A stretch of 64,000 nt of DNA, from positions 7,450,572-7,514,571 of the forward strand of contig JAQFVV010006238.1 in NCBI GenBank assembly GCA_028023455.1. The letters run 5' to 3'. The notes below the pieces were generated by a model that did not search any database, was not told the origin of the DNA, and worked only from the letters and a program-made list of their open reading frames with translations. Positions 51,651 through 64,000 of the stretch are shown piece by piece (within the stretch, counting starts at the first letter, position 1; every line of letters begins with the position of its first letter). The stretch comes from Epiperipatus broadwayi (lineage: Eukaryota > Onychophora > Udeonychophora > Euonychophora > Peripatidae). The translations under genes were made by a program, and so were the position numbers.

Positions 51651-52931
51651 AAAAGACTCTATACTAAGATAAGTTTGGGTGGCTAATTAACGTCTATGGA
51701 TTTACATAAGAAATGCAGAAAATATATATATATAGACCGAGACAGTGATAGGAATCAAATAAAATAAGAGATAAAATTTAGTTTAAAATAATTTCACACA
51801 ATTTATTTAGATAAATATATATATAACGCCACTGTCTGCTTATATGAGACAGGGACGCGTATTAAATAATTGTTGGCATTTATATTTCAGCAATGACAAA
51901 AGATTTTAAAACAGAGTGATATATTCTATTCCTCGGGCTAATAGCATTACGATAATGTGCTTGACGAGATAGGAATATGTGCGAGGTGCTTTGAGTAAAT
52001 AGACAAGTTTAAGAAAAATATTTGAAATTAAATGTTCTAAAATATTTATTGACTTCGAGAATAGTAACGGACTAAAGCTTACTAAGCAAACGTGGGAATG
52101 TGATCAAAGCATTTATTTGAGAATAATAATAATTGGTTTGTATTGGGGGGTCAGTATTGCTGACAGTGAATTTATAAAGTTGGAGGGTGTGACTCGTTTA
52201 AGTCACGGATGCTTTGTAAAATAAATATAAAATGAAACAATATTGAAAATCCGGAATAATTACGGAGGGCATCTCGCCGCTAACCCGTAGGAAAGTATTT
52301 TGACGAAACAGCCGAAACTTAGCGACTGTGTGACGATTGCGTTTAATTCCCAGGGGTGTCATTTGTGAACACCCTCTGCCTGGAAATTTGCAATGAGCGA
52401 AAGAACGGACTTTGCCGTGTAAAGAATCCTTGGAAAATAAAAACAAAGCGGTCTCAACAACCAATTCATGTACCAGCAATACGAGACTAGTGTATATAAA
52501 AACATACTAAATGGGTTTTACTTGTATTAAGAGAAATGCCCAATCAACTTCCCTGAAATTCATTTAAAAGGGTCCGCACATTCTCGACATCAATGATGAA
52601 CTTTATAATTAAAATAGAACACGGTAATTAAAATAAGAAAATGCATGCTTGCGGGTTTGAAAAGTAAGTATAGATTTATATACGCAATCATGCATTTGGG
52701 GACACATTTAATCATTGACTTCGCACATACTCTTATATTAGATTAAAATCAATAACATGTAGATTTTAAACTATGTGATTATGTTACATTAAAGAAAAGA
52801 ATCGCCCTCGAACGAGTGATTTGCAAGACAATAAAATTGGAAAATTATAAATTTAAAATATGCCTTAATAGCGGCGTCTTATTTTCAATAGAGGGAATAG
52901 TTCACTCGGTCAAAGACGATTCTGACACATT
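51446..52931. mobile_element. Possible TIR-bounded unit, about 1.5 kb
   Basis: GTCAGAATCGTCT at 51453-51465 is exactly inverted as AGACGATTCTGAC at 52914-52926, with TGT and ACA nearby on the outer sides. The interior includes the second 186-bp repeat and a 93-codon minus-strand frame (52198-52479) that is not recognisable. There is no clear target duplication, so the assignment is tentative. Confidence 0.35.
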
Positions 52932-55862
52932 ATCATAATAAAATAAAAGAAAGCTTTATAAATAGAAAATATTAACCCAAGGATAGAGAGCAAAATGTTA
53001 AGCATATTTAAACACACAAAATAAATACACAATGAAGTTGTGAAATATAAGAAAACAATGTTAAATAGCTATAGCATGTTAGTTAGTGATCACAAGAGCT
53101 CTTGGGTTAATTTAGGTTACCTCTGGAGAAGCATTTGCAGGTAGATGTTCGGCAGGTTTTATAATTCAGCAGCAAAATCTGGAATGTTCATATTTGGCAG
53201 CGGCAGCAGCAGTTTCGGGATCCGTGTGATAAATTTTTGATGGTATGGAGCAGCGGCTGGCTATTCCGAAGGGACATAGCCATCTTAAACGCCTCTACTC
53301 GGACATGTCAAGGTTAGCAAATTATTAGAATTTTAGAACAACTCAGAAACTTTTAGACAACTCAGAATTCTTTTAAAAGCCTAGAAACCTTTAAGAGCTT
53401 AGAAAGCTTAGAAAGCTTAGAATGGTGAACAAAAGAAAAACATCCTTTTTATAGTAAAATTTAACAATAGATTTGTCCTGGGGCGTACAAAATTATTGGA
53501 CTTATCTGCTGTAATTAAATCTATCCGAATGTCTAAAGGAATTCAACATTAATTAATTTCTTTTGTTAACTTCCCCGTCGACATTCGAATTACAAACTAG
53601 ATTTAATTAAAATTGCTGCTACTAATTAAAGAAAACTTAAGTGGACAGCTGCTGTTTTTAGATAAACTTATATAATTAAACTATTGTCCCTCATTTATTT
53701 TAACAGAAATATTTGGGATGATTTTTATTAAATAAAACGAAAATTATTTTATTTTAAATTGTAATATTTGAATCTATCTACTAAACGAATATTTACTAAA
53801 TGAATTTTATTTTAAATCAAAATATATTACGACGGTAATATATTTGTAAATAGATCCAAACAAAATAACTAACAATTTATAATTTTGATATGTTTTAAAA
53901 TGGATATCATAGTGTGTGCGCAATTACGACTTATATAACTTACTTTTTAATAAATGTAAATTATGTGAACAAATACATAATTCCTAATATTTTATTTGGG
54001 AATAAGTTATATATATAATACGAGCATTGTGCTCGTGGTTTAAAATTAGGCGGGATTTTCGGTATATAAGTGTATTGCAGACATACTACGATAGATTGGG
54101 GTTCAAACTAAGGTATGAGGGTAGGAAGTAGGTGAGAAAAGGTGAAACGAAGATCTGCAAAGCAGACCTTACTGTTTCAATATATATATATAGGAGCAAA
54201 AACTTACTAACAATATTGACTTTAAATATTTTATTATACATCATTTTCTTTTTAAAGTACTTTTTTCTATTAAACTGTATATTTTTATAAAATTCAATAT
54301 GGAAGATGCTACAGTTGTTTGTCTAAAAATAATTAAGGGTTGGAAACCCTATTGTTTTAATCTGGGAAAGGTATTTTTAATTAAGGTTTTTACTTAAAAT
54401 GGGATTAAGATTAGAGATACTTTTGTTGAAAACATGTTGTCAAATCTATTTCTAATCTGGAAATAGATTTGAATTTATTTTTGGACGTTATCTTACTGTT
54501 GCATCTTCAAAAACAACTGATAAAAGAAAAAGTATAAAATGACTGAATTTTGAATCACAGAGAGATTAGCTACTATTGAGAGAAGTGATTGCTACTAGAC
54601 TATGCTGTTTTGAAATCTCAAGATGATCTAGTAAAAGCTTTTCCTGACTTTTGTGGGTCGTCTTCCGTGGCCATAATATTCTGCTACCCTAAAGTGAAGT
54701 AAAGGCCTGATGGAGAACTTTAAAAATGCTAATAGAGAAGCTTTCTGTCACCAAGAAGAATTCATTTTGGATCCTCAATTTGCCACACATGAGCCGTACT
54801 TTGAAAATAGACTTATTAAATTTGCACAAGGTAACTTTTATGCTACTATTTGAAAATGAATCTAGCCTCACTAATCTCAAATCATGCTATCAAGATTTCT
54901 AATGTATTGTTCAATTTTCTATCTTTTAAATTAATATGTAAATGTAATTTGCTCTTAAATGATTTTATAAATCTAATTTTCTCTCATATGCTCTAACTTT
55001 CTTTAACTTTGGTGTGGTCAATTCTTTATAGTTATTTATTACTTGATTTTATATATATATGCTGCTTTTATTATTATTATTATGCCAGTCTCTAACAATC
55101 TGATGAGTTGAATTTTGTAAAATCTTTTCTTTCTTTTAAGTAAACCTTCATGAATCAAGGTTATCTAACATCCCCTTAAAGTATAACTCATTATTAATTA
55201 ATATGTTCACCAGATTGTTCTTATGAATCAACATTTGAGGTTCATTTTTAGTATAAAATATATATTTGTTTAACTCTGGATTTTCTACCCGGGTTAAATC
55301 CAGAACTTAAGCTAATTAATGCTTTGAAATCTTTTAAAATGTTTTTTTTTATTAAATTCTGAAAGAGTGACCCATTAATTATTTTCTATATAACTGTTTT
55401 TTTATTTACTCTTAAAATATACTTATATATTCCAGTTGTTGTAAAATCAATGAAGGTGGGGTTGATTTATTTTAAATAGCAGAAAAAGGGATGGGGGTAA
55501 ATCTTCATATTTCTTTTACTAAATAAAATCTGAACGTACTAGGGAAATTTTAATATTTTACTATTTTAGTTATTAAGTAAATCTTAATGTTTTTTTTACT
55601 AGATAAAATTTTAATGTATATTTATTTAGGAAAATCTTTCTCTCTATATATATAACTGCATAGTGTATTACTTGTCTAAATTATGGTATTCAAACAAGGG
55701 TCATTTATTTTAAAGCAGTAAAATTTATTAAATGTCGCTAGCGACATGTATCATTACTGTGTTTCTGACATTTGGCCGATTTTCATGTTTTATATATATA
55801 TGTGCTTCTTAATCTGGGGATTGCGACAAGATCGAACCCATAGATTCTCATTATTTATTCAG
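52932..55862. other. Non-coding stretch after the gap
   Basis: It includes a GC-richer patch (53110-53310) with CAG/GGC triplets, a short AGAAAGCTT tandem near 53398-53425, and an imperfect inverted repeat around GAATGTC/GACATTC (about 53515-53620). A 63-codon minus-strand frame at 54689-54880 is not recognisable. No gene is supported. Confidence 0.5.
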
Positions 55863-56050
55863 TATAAAATGCCTCTGGCGGTGATCCCGTAAGTTTGGCA
55901 CATGCTATGCATATCACTTCTTCGTATAAAAAGGCCCCTGGTGGTGACCCCTAAGTCTGGCACATGCTATGCCCATCCATTTCTTCATATAAAAAGGCCT
56001 CTGGTGGTGATCCCTAAGTATGGCACACACTATGCCCATCCACTTCATCT
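55863..56050 (+). repeat. Minisatellite, three copies of about 62-63 bp
   Basis: Units begin at 55863, 55925 and 55988 with TATAAAA.GCC.CTGG.GGTGA, followed by TAAGT.TGGCACA and CTATGC. Copies two and three are closest to each other. Confidence 0.85.
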
Positions 56051-57133
56051 TTCATCCAGAAGCACAACCTTCTCCTCTTAGTTATTTTTAGGCTATTATG
56101 TCAGCACTGTAAACTTCTTCATATTTATTATTTCTTTTGCTTCATGATCCAGTTTTAATGCTCTAATATTAAAATTGTGCTCTGCTTAAAATACGTATGT
56201 AAATGCCAACTTCTTCTAGTTTTATTGATTAAATTTATTTCAATCATATACAATCCTACCATCGTAATTTATATATCTATTTAAGAGTATATATGCCTTG
56301 GGAAAAATAAAGCGTTCGTCTTACTATTGTTAAAATAATTTTTCATTAAATATTTTGTCATAGATTCAAATATAATCAAATGTTTTCAAATGTATTTTGT
56401 TTATTTTCATGACCTCAATGGCGTGAAAATAGTTTATATCATATGTATTATGAATCTCAGCATGCTTCCGAAGTATATATGTTAGTCACCATGTTTCAGA
56501 ACCATAAATCAAAGCGTTAATGGCAGTATTATGTAATTCTTTCTAATATTTAATTGGCATTTTAATATTAGACCCACCAAAGATGTATGTTCATTTATAA
56601 TATATTATTTAGCTAATAAAGAGCATATGAGAAATAATAGCGTGAATGACACTATGTAATTATCTACCGCTTGCTCATTCATGCACATACTAATATAATT
56701 AATTTATAAATGTATAATAATTTGTCAGTATATTAAACTATATTTTTATTGTCTAACTTATTTGATCTGTTTGAATTCCTTTTTCTCCACTTCCACATAT
56801 TACAACCATGCTTATGTATATTTTAGTTTAGTCATAGTTAATAGATGTCTCATTATTTTGCTCAGCTTTGCTAGTCGGCCGGATTAAAATTAATTCTCAT
56901 GTGCCATCACTATTATGTTATTTATTAGGTGTTAGATCTGGGGCTTAGAGAGTGGGTTCGAAGGCTGGTCCCTGACTTAAATCTTGGGCCTGACTGGGTT
57001 TGAAGTACATTTTGTGAGTTCCAACTCATGTTAGATAGATAAACATGTTTTCACCGGTACAATATACCTATATTTTTTTAAAGAAAACTTTTACTTATCA
57101 CAAAAGTAGAGTCTAATTAATAGCTTTAATTTA

Positions 57134-57136
<3 letters not shown>

Positions 57137-57203
<67 letters not shown>
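57137..57203. repeat. (TA)n microsatellite, first tract
   Basis: About 33 uninterrupted TA units, ending in TATGTATACA. Confidence 0.97.
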
Positions 57204-57207
<4 letters not shown>

Positions 57208-57318
57208 ACACTCACATAGGTATGCATTTATGCATTATTAAAAACAAATTAACTTTTTTATATGTCTATTACAATTCATACATGTTAATTATTAAATTAT
57301 TATGCATCACAGTTGAGT

Positions 57319-57320
<2 letters not shown>

Positions 57321-57391
<71 letters not shown>
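57321..57391. repeat. (TA)n microsatellite, second tract
   Basis: About 35 TA units, 117 bp after the first tract. The 116-codon frame at 57222-57572 runs through it as Tyr-Ile repeats and is not supported as a gene. Confidence 0.97.
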
Positions 57392-57392
<1 letters not shown>

Positions 57393-57572
57393 TTGTGTGA
57401 TACTCTAAAAAGCTTTTTTTTTTTTATTTATGATAAATCTACTACAAGAGAAATCAAATCATTTTTATCTTGGATTGTCCTCATCCCCAGACCCTCTGAG
57501 TGGGCACAAGGAATTGAGATACTTTGTATCTGTAGTGAACAGTTGTATTGTATTTTTAAAAAAATGACATAG

Positions 57573-60500
57573 CCTTAGAATTTTAAAAATTTTGATGGAG
57601 ATTGTTTAAAGTCATAGATATTGATTGTTTATGCATTTGATTAACTACTTTGTAAGTATTTATTGTTATTATTATAATAGATGAAGTATTTAATGCAAGA
57701 AAGAGGAGTTGTTTATGATAGGAATTGGTATATTTTGGCAGAAAAATGCAAAGTTATTTTTGTTAGTGTTTAGTATTGATGTGAATATGTTCCTAATCCC
57801 TTGTTCATTGATACTTATCTCTTTATCCACATTAACAGCCATCTCAATTATATTTAGTCAAGATAATTTAATATTTATAGTACAGTGTATGTGCATAAAT
57901 GTATATCTGTATCGTGTTTCATTTCATTTTCATCCTTTAATAACATTAAACAATAGTACACTTACAATAAAGACATTTAAAGTACAGAAATTATCTTTAA
58001 TAATTTAACATATATATTTTTTTTCCAATGATTGATGGCTATTTGGATAGATGAATTATTTTATAAATTAAATAAATTATTCATCATTTTGTTTGACAGT
58101 TAATTAATATTCATTTCTTTCCAGTTTGTAGAAGTTATTTTTTTTTAATTAATATTATTTTTGTCTTGATTTAATTGTAAAAATCAGAATGATTTTTTTT
58201 AAAGAGAAGATTTCTTGCATATGTAATTAGCTTAAGTGCAAAAAGGTGGGAGTTGACCTGTTTGAAAAATAATGACCTTTTTTGATTTAACAGAGAGTTG
58301 AGATTTAAAATTGCTCATTATTGTTATAAGTGCAGCCAGTAAAATTGCTCTTCCCTGCTGTAACAAATATATTTTTTTTCTTGAAGTCAAATTAATTTTA
58401 TTAAAAGCTTTGGAATAAACTTCTGGAAAAGTTAAAAGAAATTCATTATGGAAAGGTCTTCAATTGGAATGCAGTGCTAAAAAAATTTAAGAAGGTACAT
58501 TGGTTTTTCATTTCTCTCCTTAATTTTAAATGTTTGAATTGACCACCTTATACTTATTAATATTTTAAAATGAATATCGATATAATGTTAAGCTTGCAGT
58601 ACTTCATTTAATTATCATTATGAATAAAAATAAAATGCATGAATTTTATAATTATCTACATGTGTTGTATAATATCTCTTGGAAATATATGCAGAACAGT
58701 TTTGCAGAATTTATTTTAATTTTTCACTATATTTTATTTCTTGCTTTTATAAAAGTTTAATATAAAAATTTAAAGGATATGTGTATTTTAATGTATCACG
58801 CCATTCTTAAATTCATTATGGAAAAATGACAGTACTTATTTATTTGGTATTTGTAAGAATAATAGGTATGTTTAATGAAATAAATAAATGTGAATTACCC
58901 AAATAATCAAAGGATGCTAATCTTTAGATACATGCTTAAATCGAATGGAAGGACATGAATGCGATTGTGTTTCTGTTCTCTTCGATAAAGATGCACTATA
59001 ATAATAAAGTATTATTAATTGTGGAATTACTAATGAATCATGATATATTATTTGACAATATTTAAAAATAAACTATGCATATACTAGATTAAAAATGTCA
59101 AATACTGTTTGAGAAAATTTTAAGAACAATTGCTTACTTAATGTAAAACTACTACGGAGTGAGTGAAATAATTTCTGTTCAACTGTAGCTAAAAATGGCT
59201 TATATTTCCGTCATAATAAAAAGAGAAATTGATTATTTATGTGTGATTTAGTAGCTCAAATGGCTATGCTATGAACATTGGAGTTGCTGGATCATATTTA
59301 ATTTATGATTCTATATTTTTTTTTGGTTATCCTACAGAAATTCATTTTATGTTTGAATTCAGTTTGGAATCTGTCTCCATATCATTTCATAAACTCGGAG
59401 TAAAACTTTGCAAGTGAACTCTTTATTTTAAATCATAGAACAAATGACTTTTGTTTCTTTATCTTTCCTTTATTACTTGTCATCGTTAATGTATATGATA
59501 GACAGATAGGTATATTTAAAATTGTTTTATTTATAATTTTGGGCTATTATGATATCCTAGATCGTCTCCGAAAGCATATTCACGAGTAGTGGATACATTG
59601 GTAAAAATTGATTTTATACAAATATGTCTTATTTTTCTTTTACGAAGGTAAAGGAAAGAAATATTTTTTTTTATTATATTATTTGAGAGAGGTTTACATT
59701 TATTTTGTGTATTTTATTATCTCAAAAGGGAGAATTTTGGCTTTAAAATCAATTGAAATAGTTTGCTAGAGATGATAAAGAAACTCATTCGTAATAATTA
59801 TAACTATTAAAATTTAAAAGTAACTTAAAGGCTATTCTGAATTAAAGGTTATACCTTAATGTATTATCTAATTACCGTGTTGCTTGCATAGTATATAATT
59901 TAGAATTTTTTTTTTTTGTATATTCTTGTTCACATGTGTGTGTCTGTTTGCACGATTATAACACTTATTTGATAAAGTTCCATTTGTGGATATATTTGTG
60001 TATAAATTTCGGATGTTGTCGTATTCTAAAGAACTGAATGGATTAGTAGGTTATCTGTATGTATTTATCTGCCAGCGAGTATATATAATGTTCGATATGT
60101 AGAAGAGCTTTGGGGATGGAAAGTAATCTGGATGCATTCTATATTTGTAGGGATGAGAGATTTTGCCTATTTAGTATATTTCAATAATTTTCCATGAGTA
60201 GAGCCAAGTTTATATTATATGCATATGAATAAATGATAGTTTTGAAGTCAAGTGATGTTTTCTTAAGGTCCTGGAGATGAGAAAAAATGCCACACCAGTA
60301 GTATATTTCAGAATTAGATGAATTATTGTACAAGTATTAAGTAAAGAGTTTATTCGCTCCTCATGTGAATTCCCCTTGGAACGTATGGTTTATATAATCG
60401 TGAAAATATAGCTCTGTGTTATTAATATGTGGCCAGATAGATAGCTGAAATCAAATTCTTGATGTAATATTAGTGTCTTATTTTATTGTTTCGTTTACGA

Positions 60501-60623
60501 CATTGTCCGAAATAAAATAATTGTTTAATATTTTCTTGATGAATGGATGGTATGTAGAAAAGATTGTTTTCTATTATTGTTGCTTGGATGCAACATGCGT
60601 AATATGAATAATATCACGAATAT
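57573..60623. other. AT-rich non-coding stretch
   Basis: No supported gene or element. A 99-codon frame at 57709-58008 is hydrophobic and AT-driven, with no recognisable similarity. 56051-57136, 60758-61985 and 62397-63599 are equally featureless to the eye. Confidence 0.5.
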
Positions 60624-60757
60624 AAAGGTATAAAGTTATTGATATTAAAATGGGAAATAAATGTTTTGAAGCACACTATATTCATTTAAATAAAGGTATA
60701 GAGTTATTGAAATTAAAAACGGGAAATAAATGTTTGAAACATATTATATTCATTTAA
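60624..60757 (+). repeat. Tandem duplication, two copies of about 67 bp
   Basis: AAAGGTATA.AGTTATTGA.ATTAAAA, GGGAAATAAATGTTT and ATATTCATTTA occur at 60624-60690 and 60692-60757. Confidence 0.8.
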
Positions 60758-61993
60758 TACAGAATTATAAATCATCAAACCATCAGAATGAATATGATTT
60801 CATTGTTATGTGTGAAAGGTATTTGTAATTTAAAAAAAAAAAAGATTATTTCATTAGTTAGAAAAAGTTGCTTTGTTGATGGCCAAATATGTTAGTTTAA
60901 TTTATTTTATTAATCAATAGAAAATCCTCTCATTAATACTTATTGTGCCAACAATGTAATATATTATGTAGTTAATGATATGTTTGAATAAAATGCTTAA
61001 GTAAAGCAGATATGCAAAGTTAGAAGATCAAATTTTGTTGTTAATTTCGGATTTCAAAAAGGGTATAAATAATGTAATAATAGGGATAATCCCAAACTGA
61101 TGTTCAAGGTTTTTTTAAGAATTTTAAATCATTAAGACAAGCAGTCTTATTGTAAATAATTATTTAAAGTAAATTTTCAATATAATAAATGATTTGTTTA
61201 TTTATTAAAAACTGTCTTGAGTTGTTCTTGTATACATTCGGGCTCTAATTTCCACAACTCCACATTTCATAGATCCATTATAAAATCGATATATTATTTT
61301 ATAGTTATAATATCAAATTTGCTTGTGTCTGACAATCTTGTTTTCTTCATCCAAGCATTATAAAGATCATTTGCCACTTGATAAACGTATAAGGAAGTTT
61401 GCCAAGTCAGTATATTTGTTAGATGATGATGTGAGATTAAAATACCCTTTTTCTGTCATTATCTAATTGTTAAACACAGTAAAGCAGTTATGCAGGTTAT
61501 ATTATTACATTTTATCATACTTTAGAATTACAACTTATGGGCCAATGTATTTTAATTAATTCAACTGTGTTTTCGAAGTTCCCTGAGATCGTATTGTTTA
61601 TTCCTTGATTGGCATTAAGGTAGTTGTTTAGATTATGATATGCCAAGTCATAGAACTGTTTAGTAATATAATTATAGTAAGCTGATATATGTTATACTTG
61701 GATGAGGGAAGAAATTAAGTTAAAAAGAATATTTTAATAGACTATAGAAATAAACATTGTGATTCTTTATCATGTAATTAATTAACAAAAGGATTTACAT
61801 TATATTTAATGCTTTATCATGTTTCTTTTTTTATTTATTTATAATCATATATCTTGTGAACTTTCTATAGCCTTTTACTGAGCTGTATGTAGACTTAGGT
61901 AAAGAGTCTCAGTAATAATTTTGTATAAGATATATTGTCATATTGTTCTATTCATTAATAGAACTGGCACCCTGGGCATTTATTCATATAATG

Positions 61994-62388
61994 CAGGCGT
62001 TCCCAACCCTATGCCTGTGGGCACCATGGTGCCCATAGACCATTTTACGTGTGCCCGCCGCTATCCAAACACGATAAAAAATTATTCATCTGATACAAAT
62101 AAATTTAATTTTTAAAATTTCTTATAAATTATTGTATTATATTGTAATCAAATTGTAGGGCATACTATACTTTTACAGCGTAAAAATATAAACATCAATT
62201 ATATGTTAAAATTTTATTTTTGAAATAAATATTTTTTTGTACATTATGTGTATTATAAACAATATCCAACTATAAATTTACATTGAAAAAATAAATCATG
62301 CCCACCATCTGGTTGAAAAAAATGGTGCCCGCCACCTGACCAGTATTATAGAATGTGCTCTTAAGTGCAAAAAGGTTGGGGACCCCTG
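61994..62388. mobile_element. hAT-type MITE, 395 bp, with perfect 8-bp target duplication
   Basis: The ends CAGGCGTTCCCAACC (61994-62008) and, inverted, CAGGGGTCCCCAACC (62374-62388) match at 13 of 15 bases and resemble the CAGGGGTC-type ends of hAT elements. ATATAATG flanks both sides (61986-61993 and 62389-62396), an 8-bp duplication as expected for hAT. Subterminal GTGCCC/GGGCAC motifs are repeated inside. No transposase frame, so it is non-autonomous. The 64-codon frame at 61921-62115 crosses its left end and is spurious. Confidence 0.92.
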
Positions 62389-63599
62389 ATATAATGTATA
62401 TGAATGGTTGGGAGTGCAGGTTGTAATATATATATGCATTTTATATTTTTTGTCATTGAATTAATTGTGTATTAAGAAGATATAATATGGTTTATTATGT
62501 TTATTTTTTTACATTAATACCAGTATGTGCATATATTTCTGCACACACATGTATGTCAAATCAGTCATTAATTATGCATTATAAAAGTGAATCTCATTAA
62601 TATGTTTATGGAAATTTTAAGTATATTCATAAATTATTATACTGCACAGTTGAGTTTTATGTATATCTATTATGAGGTATTCATAAGTCACAATGTGATT
62701 TCTTATTGTATTAATAAAATCAGAATGCAGAATTAATATTTATTGCATACTCAATGGACTTTAATTTCATTATATTGATTCTAATTAATAAATTTATATT
62801 TCATTGTTTAAAATCATTTCAATGAATTTATTTAATAGTAAAATAGTATAAATTATTATATGTTGTATTATATCTCTTGTTTATTGTAATAGTTAAAGAG
62901 TTTTTGATTTATTCAGTAAACTAAACCCCATTACAACCTCAATCTAGTGAGAACAAAAATGGACACACCTCCCATATGTACCAAAAGTGGTTTAAAAATT
63001 AAAAAAGCATTTGTTCTGATAATATAAGTATTCATTCTTTTCCTTCACTAAATAAACTGATAATTTGAAAGATAAATGGACTAAGGAAGTGGTTCATCAA
63101 ATAGTTTACAAAATCAAGTGCAACAAAGCCATCAGTAAATATGCATATTATGGAGAAACTAGGGCAAATTTTTCAACATGACTGACCCATATATAGCAAG
63201 CCAAAAAAAGTAGTGAATACTCTTTTATAGAACATAAACAACAATCAACTCATAAATTTGATCTGTCCAGGGCAAATGTCAATGGCACAGAGAGGGAGGA
63301 TAAAAAAGAAAGATCAAGGAGGCTTGGATAATAGCCAAGAATGAATTTGCTGTAAACAAAAAAAATATCAACATCCCCTTTTCAAAAAGTGGGTTCTCTG
63401 AAGAATTTTACATATATTTAAATAACAAACAATAAATTTAAATAATTAAATACAAAAATAGCCATTAAGTATAAATAAACACCATGTATAATAAAACCCA
63501 AAAAGAGCTATGATTATGATATAATTTATCAAAATCATGCTAAGCTTGAATAAAAGCCAAAATTTATAAATGTATGTCTTCCTTTTCTGTGTTAAATAT

Positions 63600-64000
63600 C
63601 TGAACCTTTACATAGTTAAAATTTTAGCAAAGTTATATACCAAATGTCCAAATGATAAAGATGTACAAGATGATTGGAAAAATGCAGTATTAATATTAAT
63701 ATTTAAAAAGGTGATAAAGAAGATATTAAAAATTACAGACCTATCAGTCTTTTATCAGTTTTATACAAAATTTTTACCAAAATAATTACAACTCGTCTAC
63801 AGAGACAATTGGATTTCCACCAACCAAGGGAACAAGCTGGATTTAAAAGTGGTTTTAGTACAGTAGATCATATCCAGGTATTGAGAGAAATTATAGAAAT
63901 GACAAATGAATATGAGTTGCCGATATGCTTTGGATTTGTAGATTATAAAAAGGCATTTGATTCTATAAACATTTCTTCAGTGATTAAAGTCTTGGATCAT
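63600..64000 (+). pseudogene. RTE-like LINE reverse transcriptase, frameshifted, cut by window end
   Basis: A first frame (to about 63710) reads KLYTKCPNDKDVQDDWKNAV then LILIFKK, the lead-in to the RT domain. Within the A run at 63705-63709 one base is missing relative to the family. After it a second frame (63710-64000, 97 codons, still open at the end) reads GDKEDIKNYRPISLL, HQPREQAGFKSGFSTVDHI and GFVDYKKAFDS. These are RT fingers motifs and motif A, with the catalytic aspartate codon at 63941-63943. NYRPISLL, EQAGF and FVDYKKAFD are typical of RTE-type animal LINEs. Downstream motifs, including the YxDD box, lie outside the window. The frameshift implies a dead copy unless it is a sequencing error in the homopolymer. 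Confidence 0.88.

Noticed and set aside
52198-52479. 93-codon minus-strand frame
   Set aside because: No recognisable motif, no splice or promoter context and no second copy to test conservation; left as unsupported.
54689-54880. 63-codon minus-strand frame
   Set aside because: Plain composition and no family recognised; likely chance or old repeat debris.
56930-57005. tRNA-like segment with GGGTTCGAAGGC
   Set aside because: The B box departs from consensus at its 3' end and no A box is found at the right distance.
57222-57572. 116-codon frame with Tyr-Ile repeats
   Set aside because: Kept open by a TA tract; the flanking residues show no domain.
63705-63710. Programmed frameshift in the RT
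   Set aside because: RTE elements normally encode the endonuclease and RT in one frame; a homopolymer deletion or sequencing error is simpler.

Overview
This window looks like non-genic DNA from an animal nuclear genome. It is very AT-rich and has no recognisable host exon. It contains tRNA-derived SINEs, fragments of animal non-LTR retrotransposons (RTE-like endonuclease and reverse transcriptase), MITEs, long GATA/GACA/GGCA and TA microsatellites, and a 418-bp satellite. A mollusc, perhaps a cephalopod, would fit the mix of tRNA-SINEs, tetranucleotide arrays and RTE elements. That is inference; no single feature proves it.

The dominant feature is a giant inverted repeat. Bases 5980-28228 reappear as the reverse complement at 28238-50277, around a spacer of only 9 bp (28229-28237). 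Everything in the left arm occurs again, inverted and in reverse order, in the right arm: a Tc1/mariner-type MITE, a truncated SINE, a LINE C-terminal ORF, further inverted-repeat elements, a young tRNA-SINE, an RTE endonuclease relic, a GATA array, a diverged 417-bp repeat family and the 418-bp satellite. The right arm stops exactly where a 500-base run of N begins (50278-50777).

The satellite has 20 copies in each arm, and private variants of single copies appear at the matching mirror position. The inner right arm (about 28.24-34.43 kb) looks like unpolished sequence, with many indels and C or T runs in place of conserved bases. The outer arms are cleaner but differ by scattered substitutions and a 61-bp indel. 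The likeliest reading is a fold-back or haplotype-switch assembly artefact. A genuine, recent large palindrome is the alternative. It needs raw-read evidence.

Left flank (1-5979): a compound tetranucleotide microsatellite, a 1-kb fold-back element with gapless 280-bp arms, and a composite SINE insertion with a 14-bp target-site duplication. Right flank (50778-64000): a pair of about 186-bp direct repeats inside a possible TIR-bounded unit, a 3-copy minisatellite, two long TA tracts, a complete 395-bp hAT-type MITE with a perfect 8-bp target-site duplication, and an RTE-like reverse transcriptase pseudogene running off the window end.

No genes here appear to work together. The content is mobile-element debris, satellite DNA and possible assembly structure.
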